Assembly (NCBI RefSeq): GCF_018143015.1
Contig: NC_054749.1
Location: 31,304,911 to 31,368,910, forward strand
DNA length: 64,000 nucleotides
Direction of reading: 5' to 3'
From: Lytechinus variegatus
Taxonomy: Eukaryota > Echinodermata > Echinoidea > Temnopleuroida > Toxopneustidae
Of the stretch, positions 55,101 through 62,291 are shown piece after piece. A program made the position numbers and the translations under genes. Within the stretch, counting starts at the first letter, position 1, and the number at the start of each line of letters is the position of its first letter. The notes under the pieces were generated by a model. The model was not told the origin of the DNA, made no database searches, and saw only the letters and a list, made by a program, of their open reading frames with translations.

Positions 55101-57745
55101 AAGTTTAACGAGATCTCTAGCAATTGAACAATTGTGATGTTGTTTTTCTCTTGTTTGGTCTTTTGGTGCCCCTGCCTCAGTTTAACAAGATCTCTAGCAA
55201 GTGAACTCCTTGTTGCTTGTTGTCACTTTTTGTTTACTCGAGCTTTTTACTGGAGCACCTCATAGAACAATATGGTATTGCCCCCTCCCCCTGTTGCCAG
55301 GTCATTCTATATCCCTAACTCAATAGCAAGATCTCTAGCAATTGAAATCCTATTGCTTGTTGTCACTTTGTGTTTACTCAAGGTTTTTGCAGGATCACCT
55401 CATCGAACAATATAATATGAGGTGTCTTGCCAGATCAGTCTATATTAAATAGACCTTAGTAGATCTCTAGTAATTGTACTCCTTTTGCTTATCATTGCTT
55501 AATGTTTACCCAAGCTTTTTACTGGACCACCTTGGAGAGCAATATGATGTTGTTTTTCCCCTTGCCAGGTCATTCTATATCCCTGTCTCAGTTTAGCAAG
55601 ATCTCTAGCATTTGAACTCCTTGTTGGTTGTCATCACTTAATGTGTACACAAGCTTTTTACTGGAGCACCTTAATATAGAACAATATAACATTGTTTCTT
55701 CCCTGCCTGGTCATTCTTTACCACTGTCTTAATGTAGCATGATTTCTCAGCTCTAGCAACTAAACACCTCTTTGTTTGTAGTCACTTTGGCCTGAAATTA
55801 ACAAAAGGGTTTTCAATTGTATCATAGTACAACATCATGGATTTGGCAGATTTCACGTATTACCGCACTTCCCTTTTAGAGCCCTTGTCAAAAGCACACA
55901 TTTAATTGGAATGGAATATGCGCTATAATGTACGAAAATCTGCACAGTCCATAGTTTTGTACCATGGTACGCTTGAAACCTCTTTTGGGCGGTTCCATAC
56001 GTGTCATACGGGACATTTTGACAACAATTTCTAGTCTCTTAGCTGATCGCTTGAGCAATAGAAAATTATTTTCTGTCAATAATGAAGTTATAGTAGGTAG
56101 TCATCTGAAAAACTGATTACTAACAAAAACATTGGATTACGGGTGAATTAATGGTGAAAATGTTGTGTGTCGTACGGGACATTTCTGAGTCCCGTACGAC
56201 ACGCAACCTTTTCACCTCTAGTTCACCCATGGACAACATATTTTTGTCGGTTGTCATTTTTTCATACGACTTTCCAGTAGTACTTTATTATTGCCACAAA
56301 ACAAACTGAAGTTCTTTGTTTGTTTGGACAGTAGGTTTAAAAATGTTGCGAAAATGGCTGATTTTTCTAGCATGGAATCGCCCTTTTGAGAATCCGGGCC
56401 ATTGTGTTTACTCAAGTCTGTCACAGAGCACCTAGTAGAAGAGCATATCTTTGTAATAGAATAGAAGTGATCCAGTTTTAGAAGGCTACCCTGACATGTT
56501 CGATGAAAAATTAATTGAACAATTAAATCTATCAAAGATCTCCTCAGCTTCTTCTGTGTGATATGTTGCTTGCACACCTGATACCATAACAGAGCTGCCA
56601 ACTATTTAGAAAAAGGTCATAATTTTTTTTAATGATTTTCATGCCAAATTATGCCATTATGCTTTTGACCGGAATTATTATTTAAGAAAAAGTCAGAATT
56701 TTTTATGATTTTCATGCCAAATTATGCCATTATGCTTTTGACCGGAATTATCATTTAAGAAAAAGTCAGAATTTTTTATGATTTCATGCCAAATTATGCC
56801 ATTATGCTTTTGACCAGAATTATTATTTAAGAAAAGTCAGATTTTTTAATGATTTTCATGCCAAATTATGCCATTATGCTTTTGACCGGAATTATTATTG
56901 TGCTTTTGAGGTAGAATAGGTATAAATACACATAGTAATACATTGCGCAGTTGTAAAATTTACATGCCTGACTAGACAAGCTAGTGCATCACATAAGAAA
57001 TGTACATATAGCATCCTGGATAAATGACAACCATCATGTAAGGTTGGCAAACTTTGCATTTATGAACATTGTGCATCTGTTGTATGTACATATATATTAC
57101 CTCTTCTGAGAAATTTATAGTACTGCCTGGCACACATGAAACTATGACATTTTATCTTAAAAATATGACTTTTGAGGTTGCTGGAGTACTACTTTTTACT
57201 ATTAAAGGGTGGCAGCTGATGTTTAGTCAACAGGTACATTTACCCCCTGCCATGCTATATGATCTAATGAATAGTCAGACCTAAGTAGATCCATTAGTTA
57301 TTGAACATTCCCATTTCAGGCTTTGATAATACATTCAGGAAAAATTTGCAGTGACTTTTATTTAGAAAGTGTAGTTAAGTCTGTATAAAGTCAAATAGTC
57401 ACCCAAGTAATAGCAACTTTTCAGACCAGGTAATGAAAATTATGTGTTAGTTATGTCTTCCAAGTTGAATTTCAAGCCAAATTGAACAGATTTACTTGGC
57501 ACCAAAAGCGTTTACTATAAAAGCAGATTTGCCTGGAATTCATTGTGCTTCTACCTTTCTTTCGTCTATTTATTTCTTCTTAACTCAAAGCATTATGAAA
57601 TTGTAATATGTCTATACTGTTATCTAAAAGATTGTTCTCCTTTTTCTATCACCCCTTTTCTTTTAGTGGTAGCAGCTTCCAGGAAGTTAGTGCAGTGGAC
57701 ATGAAGGACCTGACCACTGAGAGTGAAGGGGAGGATATGAAATGA
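31166..57745 (+). CDS. PDXDC1: PLP-dependent decarboxylase domain-containing protein 1 (23 coding exons)
   Basis: Exons: 31166-31285, 36767-36843, 38132-38215, 38772-38852, 39879-40034, 40636-40825, 41374-41442, 41961-42124, 42613-42661, 43324-43395, 43929-43958, 44370-44495, 45313-45363, 46051-46134, 46663-46827, 47253-47358, 48095-48153, 48864-48976, 49639-49894, 50478-50570, 51368-51467, 53072-53294, 57667-57745. All junctions are GT-AG and phases chain to 848 aa (788 in human, from memory). Hallmarks: SDTTLWLSRIFR, SAASRPGLGQY, PCNTVFGSQH, WLHVEGHNLATLAL, GVLRQVPLVGS. The fold is that of group II decarboxylases (exons 5-12, about residues 121-406). The linker and C-terminal half are family-specific, with a Gln/Glu-rich helix in exon 20 and a low-complexity Ser/Pro tail. 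Function in animals is poorly known; human variants associate with lipid traits. The start has A at -3 and G at +4. Residues 1-40 are Gly/Ser-rich and unlike the human N-terminus. Confidence 0.95.
32182..32361 (-). mobile_element. 7SL/Alu-like SINE, minus-strand copy
   Basis: Read on the minus strand it opens ACTGGGCGTTGTGGCGTGCG, continues with CCTGTAATCCAAGCTGTGGG and has the B-box-like GAGGTTCGAG. It ends in a GT/AC-type tail (TGTGTGTGTGT on the + strand). It differs from the copy at 32629 mainly by a short duplication (CCTCGAA). Length about 180 bp. Confidence 0.8.
32629..32803 (+). mobile_element. 7SL/Alu-like SINE, plus-strand copy
   Basis: Nearly identical to the minus-strand copy at 32182-32361 and inverted relative to it. 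The 5' part (GGGCGTTGTGGCGTGCGCC, TGTAATCCAAGCT) resembles the conserved 5' domain of 7SL RNA and Alu (GGTGGCGCGTGCCTGTAGTCC). The 3' part is unrelated to 7SL and ends in (AC)n. Lies in PDXDC1 intron 1. A tRNA-type ancestry of the head is the alternative. Confidence 0.8.
33520..33682. mobile_element. Small MITE with TAGGGGAGATC ends
   Basis: TAGGGGAGATCGGGGTTAG on the left faces GGATCTCCCCTA on the right. GTTGGAACG and CAACTTACCCCACGTTCC occupy the inner arms. About 160 bp, in PDXDC1 intron 1. Noncoding. Confidence 0.5.
34065..34205 (+). repeat. Fragment of the CGTATTATG tandem-unit repeat
   Basis: ATTCTATTAATTTTGAGG, AAGGTCAAAGGTGAAGTC and the ending GCGTATTAT...AACACTCTTG match the last third of the element at 17396-17966. 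Confidence 0.75.
34285..34380 (-). mobile_element. tRNA-like SINE fragment
   Basis: On the minus strand a B box GTGGGTTCGAATCCTAC is preceded by tRNA-like spacing (TTTGGGTGAGTGCTAAACC). The acceptor stem is not closed and the A box is poor, so I call a decayed tRNA-derived fragment rather than a gene. Confidence 0.35.
34572..34799. mobile_element. MITE of the GTTGCAA family, copy 1
   Basis: Ends GGGCGTTGCAAG and CTTGCAACACCCCCTTAG. Internal ATTGCAAGTC, TCGATTGCAAATTTG and CAATTGATTGCAAATA units appear in inverted pairs, and GAAACAAGGAGTGTAA marks the centre. Related copies are at 45052-45275 and 49011-49234, all in PDXDC1 introns. Confidence 0.7.
35004..35600. mobile_element. TTAA-flanked MITE of the AAAGGTCAAGTCCACC family, copy 2
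   Basis: TTAA AGGTCAAGTCCACCCC at the left and GGGGTGGACTTGTCC TTTAA at the right. Arms of over 200 bp are inverse copies, including GAAAATTTCATCAAAATCGG and CTCATTTGGATGTAACTGGC. PDXDC1 intron 1. Best preserved of the three copies in this window. Confidence 0.85.
35601..36766 (+). other. End of PDXDC1 intron 1
   Basis: AT-rich and apparently single copy. No gene, hairpin or tandem array is recognised before the exon 2 acceptor TTTCCAG at 36766. Confidence 0.4.
36844..38131 (+). other. PDXDC1 intron 2
   Basis: 1.3 kb, AT-rich, short ORFs only. No recognised repeat or RNA gene. Confidence 0.4.
38955..39222. mobile_element. MITE of the GATTGATCCGATCAATC family, copy 1
   Basis: TTGTGATTGATCCGATCAAT followed by CACAACTATGGATGGCCAGC, and at the other end GATTGATTGGATCAATCATA with CTCTTTGTAAGACAGAGCCC. 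Each end is itself a short palindrome. Two further copies lie side by side at 58013-58544. Confidence 0.75.
39223..39878 (+). other. PDXDC1 intron 4, right part
   Basis: Contains loosely repeated TAGACCAAGT(T/G)GAT and TTGGTCCATTT words at 39225-39605 that look like a decayed short tandem repeat. No gene. Confidence 0.4.
39879..44495 (+). CDS. PDXDC1: PDXDC1 exons 5-12: decarboxylase-like fold without the usual PLP lysine
   Basis: This block carries the cofactor-domain motifs of group II decarboxylases, but altered. The aspartate of the usual HVDAA motif, which contacts the pyridine nitrogen, is glutamate in WLHVEGHN (residues 309-316). The usual NPHKW motif, whose lysine forms the Schiff base, is LPGVW (residues 341-345) in exon 10, so His-Lys is replaced by Gly-Val. 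From memory the human protein has PGP-W here, also without Lys. Exon 11 is a 30-nt microexon (TLYKTADPAL). The lysine in TLYK lies about 18 residues further on and cannot be assumed to substitute. I infer a conserved pseudoenzyme or an atypical cofactor use. Confidence 0.8.
41443..41960 (+). other. PDXDC1 intron 7
   Basis: Holds a short ATC/GTT microsatellite at 41795-41870. No other feature. A weak resemblance to the 3' half of the 7SL-like SINE lies just outside, at 41165-41285 in intron 6. Confidence 0.4.
42125..43323 (+). other. PDXDC1 introns 8 and 9
   Basis: Flank the 49-nt exon 9 (42613-42661). AT-rich, apparently single copy, no repeats recognised. Confidence 0.4.
43396..44369 (+). 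other. PDXDC1 introns 10 and 11 around microexon 11
   Basis: The 30-nt exon at 43929-43958 is framed by TTTTTTGTGAAG and TTTGGTAAGT. Both introns are AT-rich and no repeat is recognised. Confidence 0.5.
44581..44700 (+). pseudogene. Partial tandem copy of PDXDC1 exon 12 and its donor
   Basis: About 157 bp after the real exon 12, the intron repeats its 3' half. TGGCTTGCCCTTCAATGTAT, ATATCGTTTACAAACTACAC and CTGCAGAACTAGTAAGTCAC match exon and donor. The copied frame is still open (FWLALQCMGHEDIVYKLHH) and the GTAAGT donor is intact. The exon's 5' half and acceptor are missing. Upstream AG dinucleotides would put it out of frame with exon 11. Confidence 0.85.
44905..44996 (+). pseudogene. Second, decayed copy of PDXDC1 exon 12 fragment
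   Basis: CTCCTCTCTGGTTTGCCACA, then CAAGCATCAACATGCTACAG and ACCTAGTTACAC parallel the exon sequence CTCTCTGGCTTGCCCTC, AAGCTACACCATGCTGCAG and AACTAGTAAGTCAC. It is strongly diverged and the donor is lost (GTTACA). Confidence 0.5.
45052..45275. mobile_element. MITE of the GTTGCAA family, copy 2
   Basis: Starts CTTAGGGTGTGTTGCAAC and holds TTACAATTAATCGCAAATA, ACACTCCTTGTTTC, TTGCAATTAATTGCA and TTGCAATTGATCGCAAG. Inverted relative to the copy at 34572. It ends just before exon 13. Confidence 0.65.
45395..45480 (+). repeat. Dispersed repeat with copy at 49328
   Basis: AGTATGAATTTCATGCAC, TGTACCTTTGGAACAGTTCT and ACACACCTGAAGCATAGCC recur almost unchanged at 49328-49400. About 80 bp are shared. 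The boundaries and type are unknown. Confidence 0.75.
46862..46985 (+). pseudogene. Decayed tandem copy of PDXDC1 exon 15
   Basis: About 148 bp downstream of the exon. TTGGAAGCTCTTAGTAATGC, ATTTGCTCAATATGCTACA, AGGGAAGCAGCAAAATGCAT and GACGCATTCAATTCCTTAGT correspond to exon 15 and its donor. The copy has stop codons and the donor G(G)TAA region is altered, so it is nonfunctional. Confidence 0.8.
47395..47465 (+). pseudogene. Decayed tandem copy of PDXDC1 exon 16 fragment
   Basis: ATTGGTCTAGACATTGATCA and TTGTGTGTATTCGATGCAAG repeat the exon stretch ATTGGTCTAGACATCGTTGA and GTGTGTGCATTAGGTTCAGC, about 117 bp downstream. In-frame stops are present. Confidence 0.7.
48154..48863 (+). other. PDXDC1 intron 17
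   Basis: AT-rich, no recognised repeat or RNA gene. Confidence 0.4.
49011..49234. mobile_element. MITE of the GTTGCAA family, copy 3
   Basis: AGCATTGCAAGAAACTTG, TTGATTGCAAGTTCATTTC, TAATCGATTGCAAATTTC and, at the right end, TTGCCACACGCCCTAA. Same layout as copies 1 and 2 but more diverged. It lies directly after exon 18. Confidence 0.6.
49328..49402 (+). repeat. Dispersed repeat, second copy
   Basis: AGTATGGATTTCATGCACAG, TGTACCTTTGGAACAGTTCT and ACACACCTGAAGCATAGCC match 45395-45480. Confidence 0.75.
51120..51367 (+). repeat. Four 62-bp tandem units copying the exon 21 splice acceptor
   Basis: Unit: AATC.TTTGATTGAATCCAC, then CTTATGAATATTCATATTC, TTTTCAG and G(G/A)TGTATTAA. The acceptor-like AG ends at 51181, 51243 (mutated to TTTTGAG), 51305 and 51367, exactly 62 bp apart. 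Only the last is followed by the real exon 21 (GGTGTGTTAAGACAAG). The first and third keep a full pyrimidine tract plus CAG. Confidence 0.92.
51521..51762 (+). mobile_element. tRNA-derived SINE, second family
   Basis: tRNA-like head with TTGGCTCAGTTGGTAGAGC as D arm and A box, a CTCACAA anticodon-like loop and GGGTTCAAACCCC as B box. About 160 bp of unrelated body follows (GACGTTGCTGCTACCCTG, GTTCAACGATTAAAAGG). The T stem and acceptor stem pair poorly, so this is not a tRNA gene. PDXDC1 intron 21. Confidence 0.75.
51768..52683 (+). mobile_element. 916-bp element with tandem units and AGGTCA direct repeats
   Basis: Ends TCTCACCTGCG and TGCAGGTGAGA are inverse. The interior has five units of about 180 bp, each with TTGAA..(A/T)(C/T)CATCATAACTT, ATGGACCTAGTTCATGAAAC, ATCAAGTATCACTGAACATC and GTCACATGACCAAGGTCA. 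AGGTCAAAGGTCA occurs at 51971-51983, 52163-52175, 52326-52338 and 52479-52491. This is the DR1 arrangement bound by RXR/HNF4-type nuclear receptors. Noncoding. Resembles the tandem-unit elements at 17396 and 60684 in style. Confidence 0.8.
52690..53071 (+). other. End of PDXDC1 intron 21
   Basis: An imperfect ATTAG/GATTA simple repeat at about 52720-52845, then AT-rich sequence up to the acceptor TTTTATAG at 53071. Confidence 0.6.
53399..53534. mobile_element. 136-bp MITE, GGGCCCCATTGCATAA ends
   Basis: GGCCCCATTGCATAAAACTT and its inverse TTTTGTGCAATGGGAC enclose GGTAACTACCATGG and AGAGTTACCATAATGGTAAC. Close relative of the element at 10804-10950. It sits between exon 22 and the alternative exon at 53742. 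Confidence 0.8.
53742..53886 (+). CDS. PDXDC1: Alternative PDXDC1 last exon
   Basis: Exon 22 ends in phase 2 (ACA AG). An acceptor GTGTAACCAG at 53732-53741 is followed by G, completing AGG, then 47 codons and TAG at 53884-53886. The peptide MHNGLKLKKALSPREIFAKV continues through a Ser-rich part to an acidic FDYDSDDSVFIK end. It is of complex, codon-like composition, not repeat-derived. Using it would give a protein of about 870 aa instead of 848. The polypyrimidine stretch upstream (CTCTTTTCCTTTTTCTC, near 53688-53704) is good. Which last exon dominates cannot be told from DNA. Confidence 0.65.
53930..55790 (+). repeat. Degenerate satellite-like array in the last PDXDC1 intron
   Basis: Recurring words in fixed order: TTGTTGCTTGTTGTCACTT, GTTTACTCAAGCTTTTTACT, GGAGCACCTCATAGAACAAT, ATGATGTTGTTTTTC, GTCATTCTATATCCCTGTC and AAGATCTCTAGCAATTGAAC. 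The period is about 150-180 bp, with roughly ten units of varying decay from about 53935. Near 54990-55200 a 75-bp part is repeated three times. Small ORFs here are artefacts. Confidence 0.8.
55795..56401. mobile_element. 607-bp foldback element with a perfect CpG-rich hairpin centre
   Basis: GGCCTGAAATTAACAAAAGGG at the left and the inverse of CCCTTTTGAGAATCCGGGCC at the right. The arms converge on GTGTCGTACGGGAC / GTCCCGTACGACAC, a perfect 14-bp stem with an 8-base loop at about 56168-56203. It is inserted in the satellite array, which resumes with GTGTTTACTCAAG at 56404. Noncoding. Confidence 0.75.
56606..56900 (+). repeat. Four-copy tandem repeat, about 73-bp unit
   Basis: Unit: TTTAAGAAAAAGTCAGAATT, TTTTATGATTTTCATGCC, AAATTATGCCATTATGC, TTTTGACCGGAATTAT. 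Copies differ at only a few positions, so the expansion is recent. Confidence 0.92.
56901..57666 (+). other. End of the last PDXDC1 intron
   Basis: AT-rich without a recognised feature up to the acceptor CTTTTAG at 57666. Confidence 0.4.
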
Positions 57746-58012
57746 GGGGCAGGTATCTCATGTTAATCTCAAGAGAATGAAGTACATCAGTTTCATACAG
57801 ACCAAATCTTTTCTTCCTCAGTCCATGCATCATTATCGGTTAAGTTTGGACAGTCACTTAGCACTGTATTTATGAAATATGTTTCAGCAACTTTTTCTCT
57901 CTAACACTTTTTTTTTCATGAAGTGAAGTCTTGTGAGTTATCACCCTGCTATCCGCTGCTCATAGACTTCTAGTATATCATTTTGCTTTTCAATGGGGAT
58001 CTGGGCCCCGTC
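57746..58012 (+). other. PDXDC1 3' UTR, proximal part
   Basis: Follows the TGA at 57743-57745. No canonical AATAAA in this stretch. Confidence 0.5.
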
Positions 58013-58272
58013 TTACAAAGAGTTGCGATTGATCCGATCAATCGCAACTATGGAAAGCCAGCAAAGTCAACATATATAATGCATGTTTATTAAAAAAAAA
58101 TTAGATATGAAATGCATTCATATATTCATTGATTTCTTCACAATTTAGTGTGTTCTCTTTTGTTTACAAAGGACTTTTTACCAATTTTCTGTAGAAAAAA
58201 TTAAGACATTGATGGATTTCCATAAAGTTACGATTGATTAGATCAATTGTAACTCTTTGTAAGATGGGGCCC
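58013..58272. mobile_element. MITE of the GATTGATCCGATCAATC family, copy 2
   Basis: GGCCCCGTCTTACAAAGAGT, TGCGATTGATCCGATCAATC at the left and CTCTTTGTAAGATGGGGCCC at the right. Inverted ends, about 260 bp. Abuts copy 3 head to tail and probably lies in the PDXDC1 3' UTR. Confidence 0.85.
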
Positions 58273-58273
58273 T

Positions 58274-58544
58274 GGGCCCTGTTGTACAAAGAGTGATGAT
58301 TGATCCGATCAATCGCAACTATGGACGGCCAGCAACATCAACATCTGTTATGCATGTTTGTTCAAAATATTTTCTACCTGTGATGTATATTCATGCATTC
58401 ATTGTTTTCTTGAAATTTCACTGCGCTTCTCTTTGCATATAAAGGACATGATGCAAATTTTTCACAGAAAAATTATGACACTAATGGATTTCCATAAAGT
58501 TACGATTGATTGGATCAATCGTAATTCTTTGTAAGATGGGGCCC
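58274..58544. mobile_element. MITE of the GATTGATCCGATCAATC family, copy 3
   Basis: GGGCCCTGTTGTACAAAGAG, then GATTGATCCGATCAATCGC, ending with TTGGATCAATCGTAATTC and TTTGTAAGATGGGGCCC. Directly follows copy 2 with about one base between them. Confidence 0.85.
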
Positions 58545-58699
58545 TGGTGACATTGTACCCATACAAGTAGTCTTTTATCATGAAGTTGCATAATATTTTT
58601 TCTCATACTTCAAAGAAAAAGAAATTGTTGACTTGCAGGTTTTTGAAATTAGGTCACTTGTAGTATAATGATTGGTGGCAGATCAATTGTCAACATTGA

Positions 58700-58846
58700 T
58701 TCTGAAAGCAATATGAACCAACACCCCCCCCCTTGAAAGCAATATGAACCAACATGCCCCCCCCCCCTTTGAAAGCAATATGAACCAAACCCCCCCCCCC
58801 TCCCTTTGAAAGCAATATGAACTAGCATGTCCCCCCCCCTCCCTTC
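58700..58846 (+). repeat. C-run minisatellite, about 31-bp unit
   Basis: TTGAAAGCAATATGAACCAA alternates with runs of 8-12 C, four to five times. C-run length varies between units. Confidence 0.9.
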
Positions 58847-60683
58847 ACCTACCCCTGTCTGGCATGGTCGTCAGTGCTGTAAGACAGCAATATGAATTCC
58901 ATTTGTCAGTATCTCTGTTATTTGATTTCAAAGATTCATATTTAGCCACATTTTATTTGGGTACCTCTACATTAATCTTATAATGAATTAGTCTATTCAT
59001 TTAAAAATAAGATTACTTGTATCAGTTGAGTTTACATTTTCATTTGTTCCTATGAATATGAATGAATAGATAAATAAAAGATTACTTTAAATTCTTAAAG
59101 GCATGGACCAAGGAGCACCCATACAAGGATATCAGTGATATAGGCATCTGGGTTATCAAAAAGGGAACAAGTGTTAGATTCAGCTAACAAACTAACAGAA
59201 GAATTTATCATTTTTCAAACTGTTAAATGTTTCAAATGGTTTGAAAGGGTATTCCAAGTTTGGTATTAAAGTCATTTATATGAAATCTTAATAAATAAGA
59301 AAAATCAGAAAAGAAAAGTTAGAAAAAAAATCAGACAAGGAATTAGGAAAGTTTGGCTAATATGAAAAAATGAAATTGCTAATACCGTATAACTTGTATA
59401 GATTGTGACAAGTGATAGGACCTAGTTTCTTATAAGTATTAGGAAATTCTAGTATTTTCCTTGAAGTATTACCCCCCCCCCCCCCCCCTTCGGCGATAAT
59501 GAACTGTAGCATAGATTACATAATGTATTGATGTAAATAATGAAAATAAAGGAACATATAATTCTAAGTAAAAGTTTTTAGAAAGATGACATTCCAGACA
59601 TTTTGTGTATTAGATTAAATACTAGTCCTTACCCTACATCACAAAGGCATCACCTTTGTGGCCAATTTAATATCTCCATAAGTATACTTTAAACTGATTA
59701 CAGTTTTTATTAACTTTAAGAAATTTAACACTTTATTATTGTTCTTCTGATTCCATTCATACTTTCACCTGTGTACTTATCTGTTTTCTCATTGCTTTAA
59801 AGCAATTTTCTATGTAGGTTGGATTTTATTTTAAGCATTTTGATAATATTTGCTGATGTAGCTATTTAAAATGATATGAATACCATTCCATGGAATATGT
59901 AACCAGAACTTAATGTTAGAAGAATTTATTATTTATATTTACACAGTCTTGATCAACATATCCAAGTCTATTTTATTTTGTTTTTATTAAGTATGATTTT
60001 TTTTTTACTTTTAGTTTTAAATTGTCATAATATTGATATTGCTTTATAGGTTTAACAACTTTTTGATATGTATATTTGGTATTTGTTTTCTAGTCAGTTT
60101 TCTATATGAAGGAGTCTTATTTATGTTGCTTATCATTGTGTATAGCATTTGTATTAGTAAGTAATTAAGTCATTCCATTATATCCCATCAAATCATTGTA
60201 TTTAAGTTATTGGTTATAATGTTTTGAAGATATGTTTCATTAATGTGTTTGGAACAAACCTTTTTTCATGTGCCAACAGTTTGATTTTCCTATTATGAAA
60301 TAATCCACACCATACATTTTTTCAACAAGCATGTTCATATGTTTCCAATCAGTTTTCCGGAAGCTACAGTTTGCATGCATTTGCACAAGTTTTCTTGTTT
60401 GCCAGCAATTTCAATTTTGCTTAGAATTTACATAATAGAAAGATATATTTGAAATGAAATTTGAATCTATGAGAGCATTGTTGATATTCAAACTTACCTT
60501 ATATTAAGATTAATTTGGTCTGTTTCATTAAGTACTTATGATAATGGTAGCTTCTTCAGTTACCAAATGCCAAAAATCAACCATAAGACCTATTCAAATG
60601 GGCCTGGCATTTCTTTGTATCAGATTTGTAGACTTCCAACACATTATTACATTTTTGGAAATGACATGACTATAATTATACTC
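58847..60683 (+). other. PDXDC1 downstream region with polyadenylation candidates
   Basis: AT-rich. AATAAA at 59073-59078 and 59545-59550 are candidate polyadenylation signals. A C-run of about 17 lies at 59473-59489. No gene recognised. Confidence 0.4.
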
Positions 60684-61180
60684 CCGCCAAAGTTTGAAGG
60701 GTGTATATCAGTTTACGGTCGGTCGGCCTGTTGCAAATCTTGCGCATCAAACTATCCTCAGTCTTTTAACCAATTTTCATGAAACTTGGCTTGCACACAT
60801 ATTGGTGTTGGGGTAAAGATGTGCAAGACACTTTTTTTTTCGTATGTCTCAGATATTGGGTTGCCATGGTAACAGTATATTATGGGAAAAATTAGATAAA
60901 AATCTTGCAGTTCGAACTACTTCCTTAGTTTTTAACCAATTTTCATGAAATTTAGCTCTGACATTGGTCTTTAGGTAAACATGTGCAGGGCATATTTTTC
61001 ATGTGTGGGAAATTGTGTTGCCATGGTAACAACATATTTTATGTCAAAAAACTTGCAGTTGGAACTACTTCATCTGTTTAACTGATTCTCATATTTAGCT
61101 CACACATTGATCTTGTGGTAACACTAGGCAAGACATTTTTCCATGTGTTGGAAGCTTTTTGCCATACAGCCTTCAGTGAT
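60684..61180 (+). repeat. Tandem-unit repeat with TTAACCAATTTTCATGAAA
   Basis: Three units of about 160 bp carry TTTTAACCAATTTTCATGAA, a TGTGCA(A/G)G(A/G)CA word, and GTTGCCATGGTAACA (twice, then decayed). Starts CTCCCGCCAAAGTTTGAAGG. Same architectural style as the elements at 17396 and 51768, with no sequence identity that I can see. Confidence 0.7.
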
Positions 61181-62291
61181 ATTTCTAGTTTTTAAATTGT
61201 ATTTGTTTTGGAAAAGAATGAGTGCTGAGAAAGTACACATTTCAAGTTGAGTGAATTGAATTACATTTAGAAACTGTATCAAGTGCAAATGTTTAGAAAA
61301 TTTATATACTCAAAAAAAATGTATGTTTTGAGTCCTGCATGTTATTCTAAATTAAAGTTTCATTCAAAAAGATTCTTATTTTATGATTAACTGAAAAAAC
61401 TTTCAAAATGGCCTAGCTTTAACAGTTACAGTTGATATGACTGCCTCTGTATTTGCTATCTATCTACATATCCGTGGGCAATCTTTAAGTTCTTTGGGGC
61501 AAGGGATGCGAAATTGATATTTTAAAATATTATTTAAAAGTGATTTTGGTTCTTTGATATAATACCTTATAGTCTGGAAGTTGTATTTTCATTGTTTTTT
61601 GATAAATGATTTGTATGTCAGTTATGTGGGGTTTTTATGTTGAAGGTCTGACTTCCAACATCTGAATTGAATAAAGTTTCTGTTTTATTGAAATGATGAG
61701 TCTTTAATAAATTGTAAAGTACCGTTACCCTAAATTGTAATTCATAGATATGTAATATGCTAAAGTTCTCTATAAAATGAATATATTACTGATGTAAAAA
61801 GTTTATTATGAATAAATAAATGAAAGATATGATATCCCTGTATATTTCATGATGAACAAGTCACATAGCATGTATGATAGGACGTTAATGTATTAACTAC
61901 ATGAAGTGTAAATACATGTATTTACAAAAATGGTTTATTTGTATCCCAGACAACCTTGTAATCATGATTTCAAAGCCATAGCCAGCATTGAAATATGACT
62001 GATGAAAAAAGCATTACAGTAATGTTTGCAATATGATGAAATATCTGTTAAAAGTGTACAGCGAATTGTAAAGTACAATCCTTGTATTCAGATATCTTTC
62101 ATTTCAATAGCTACGATTAAATACACTTATTTATATATTTTGTATAATAATAATTTCGTCAACAATTATTTGTAGAAAAAGTATATGAGGGGATCAATAA
62201 AAGTTCTATTCACTTGTAGAAAAAAAAGTCATGTCAATGGTGTCCTTTTGTCTCCCATCCCCCTTTGGCCTGTTGCATAAATTGTAGTGTT
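61181..62291. other. AT-rich downstream sequence
   Basis: AATAAA at 61670-61675 is a further polyadenylation candidate on the + strand. No other feature recognised. Confidence 0.4.
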
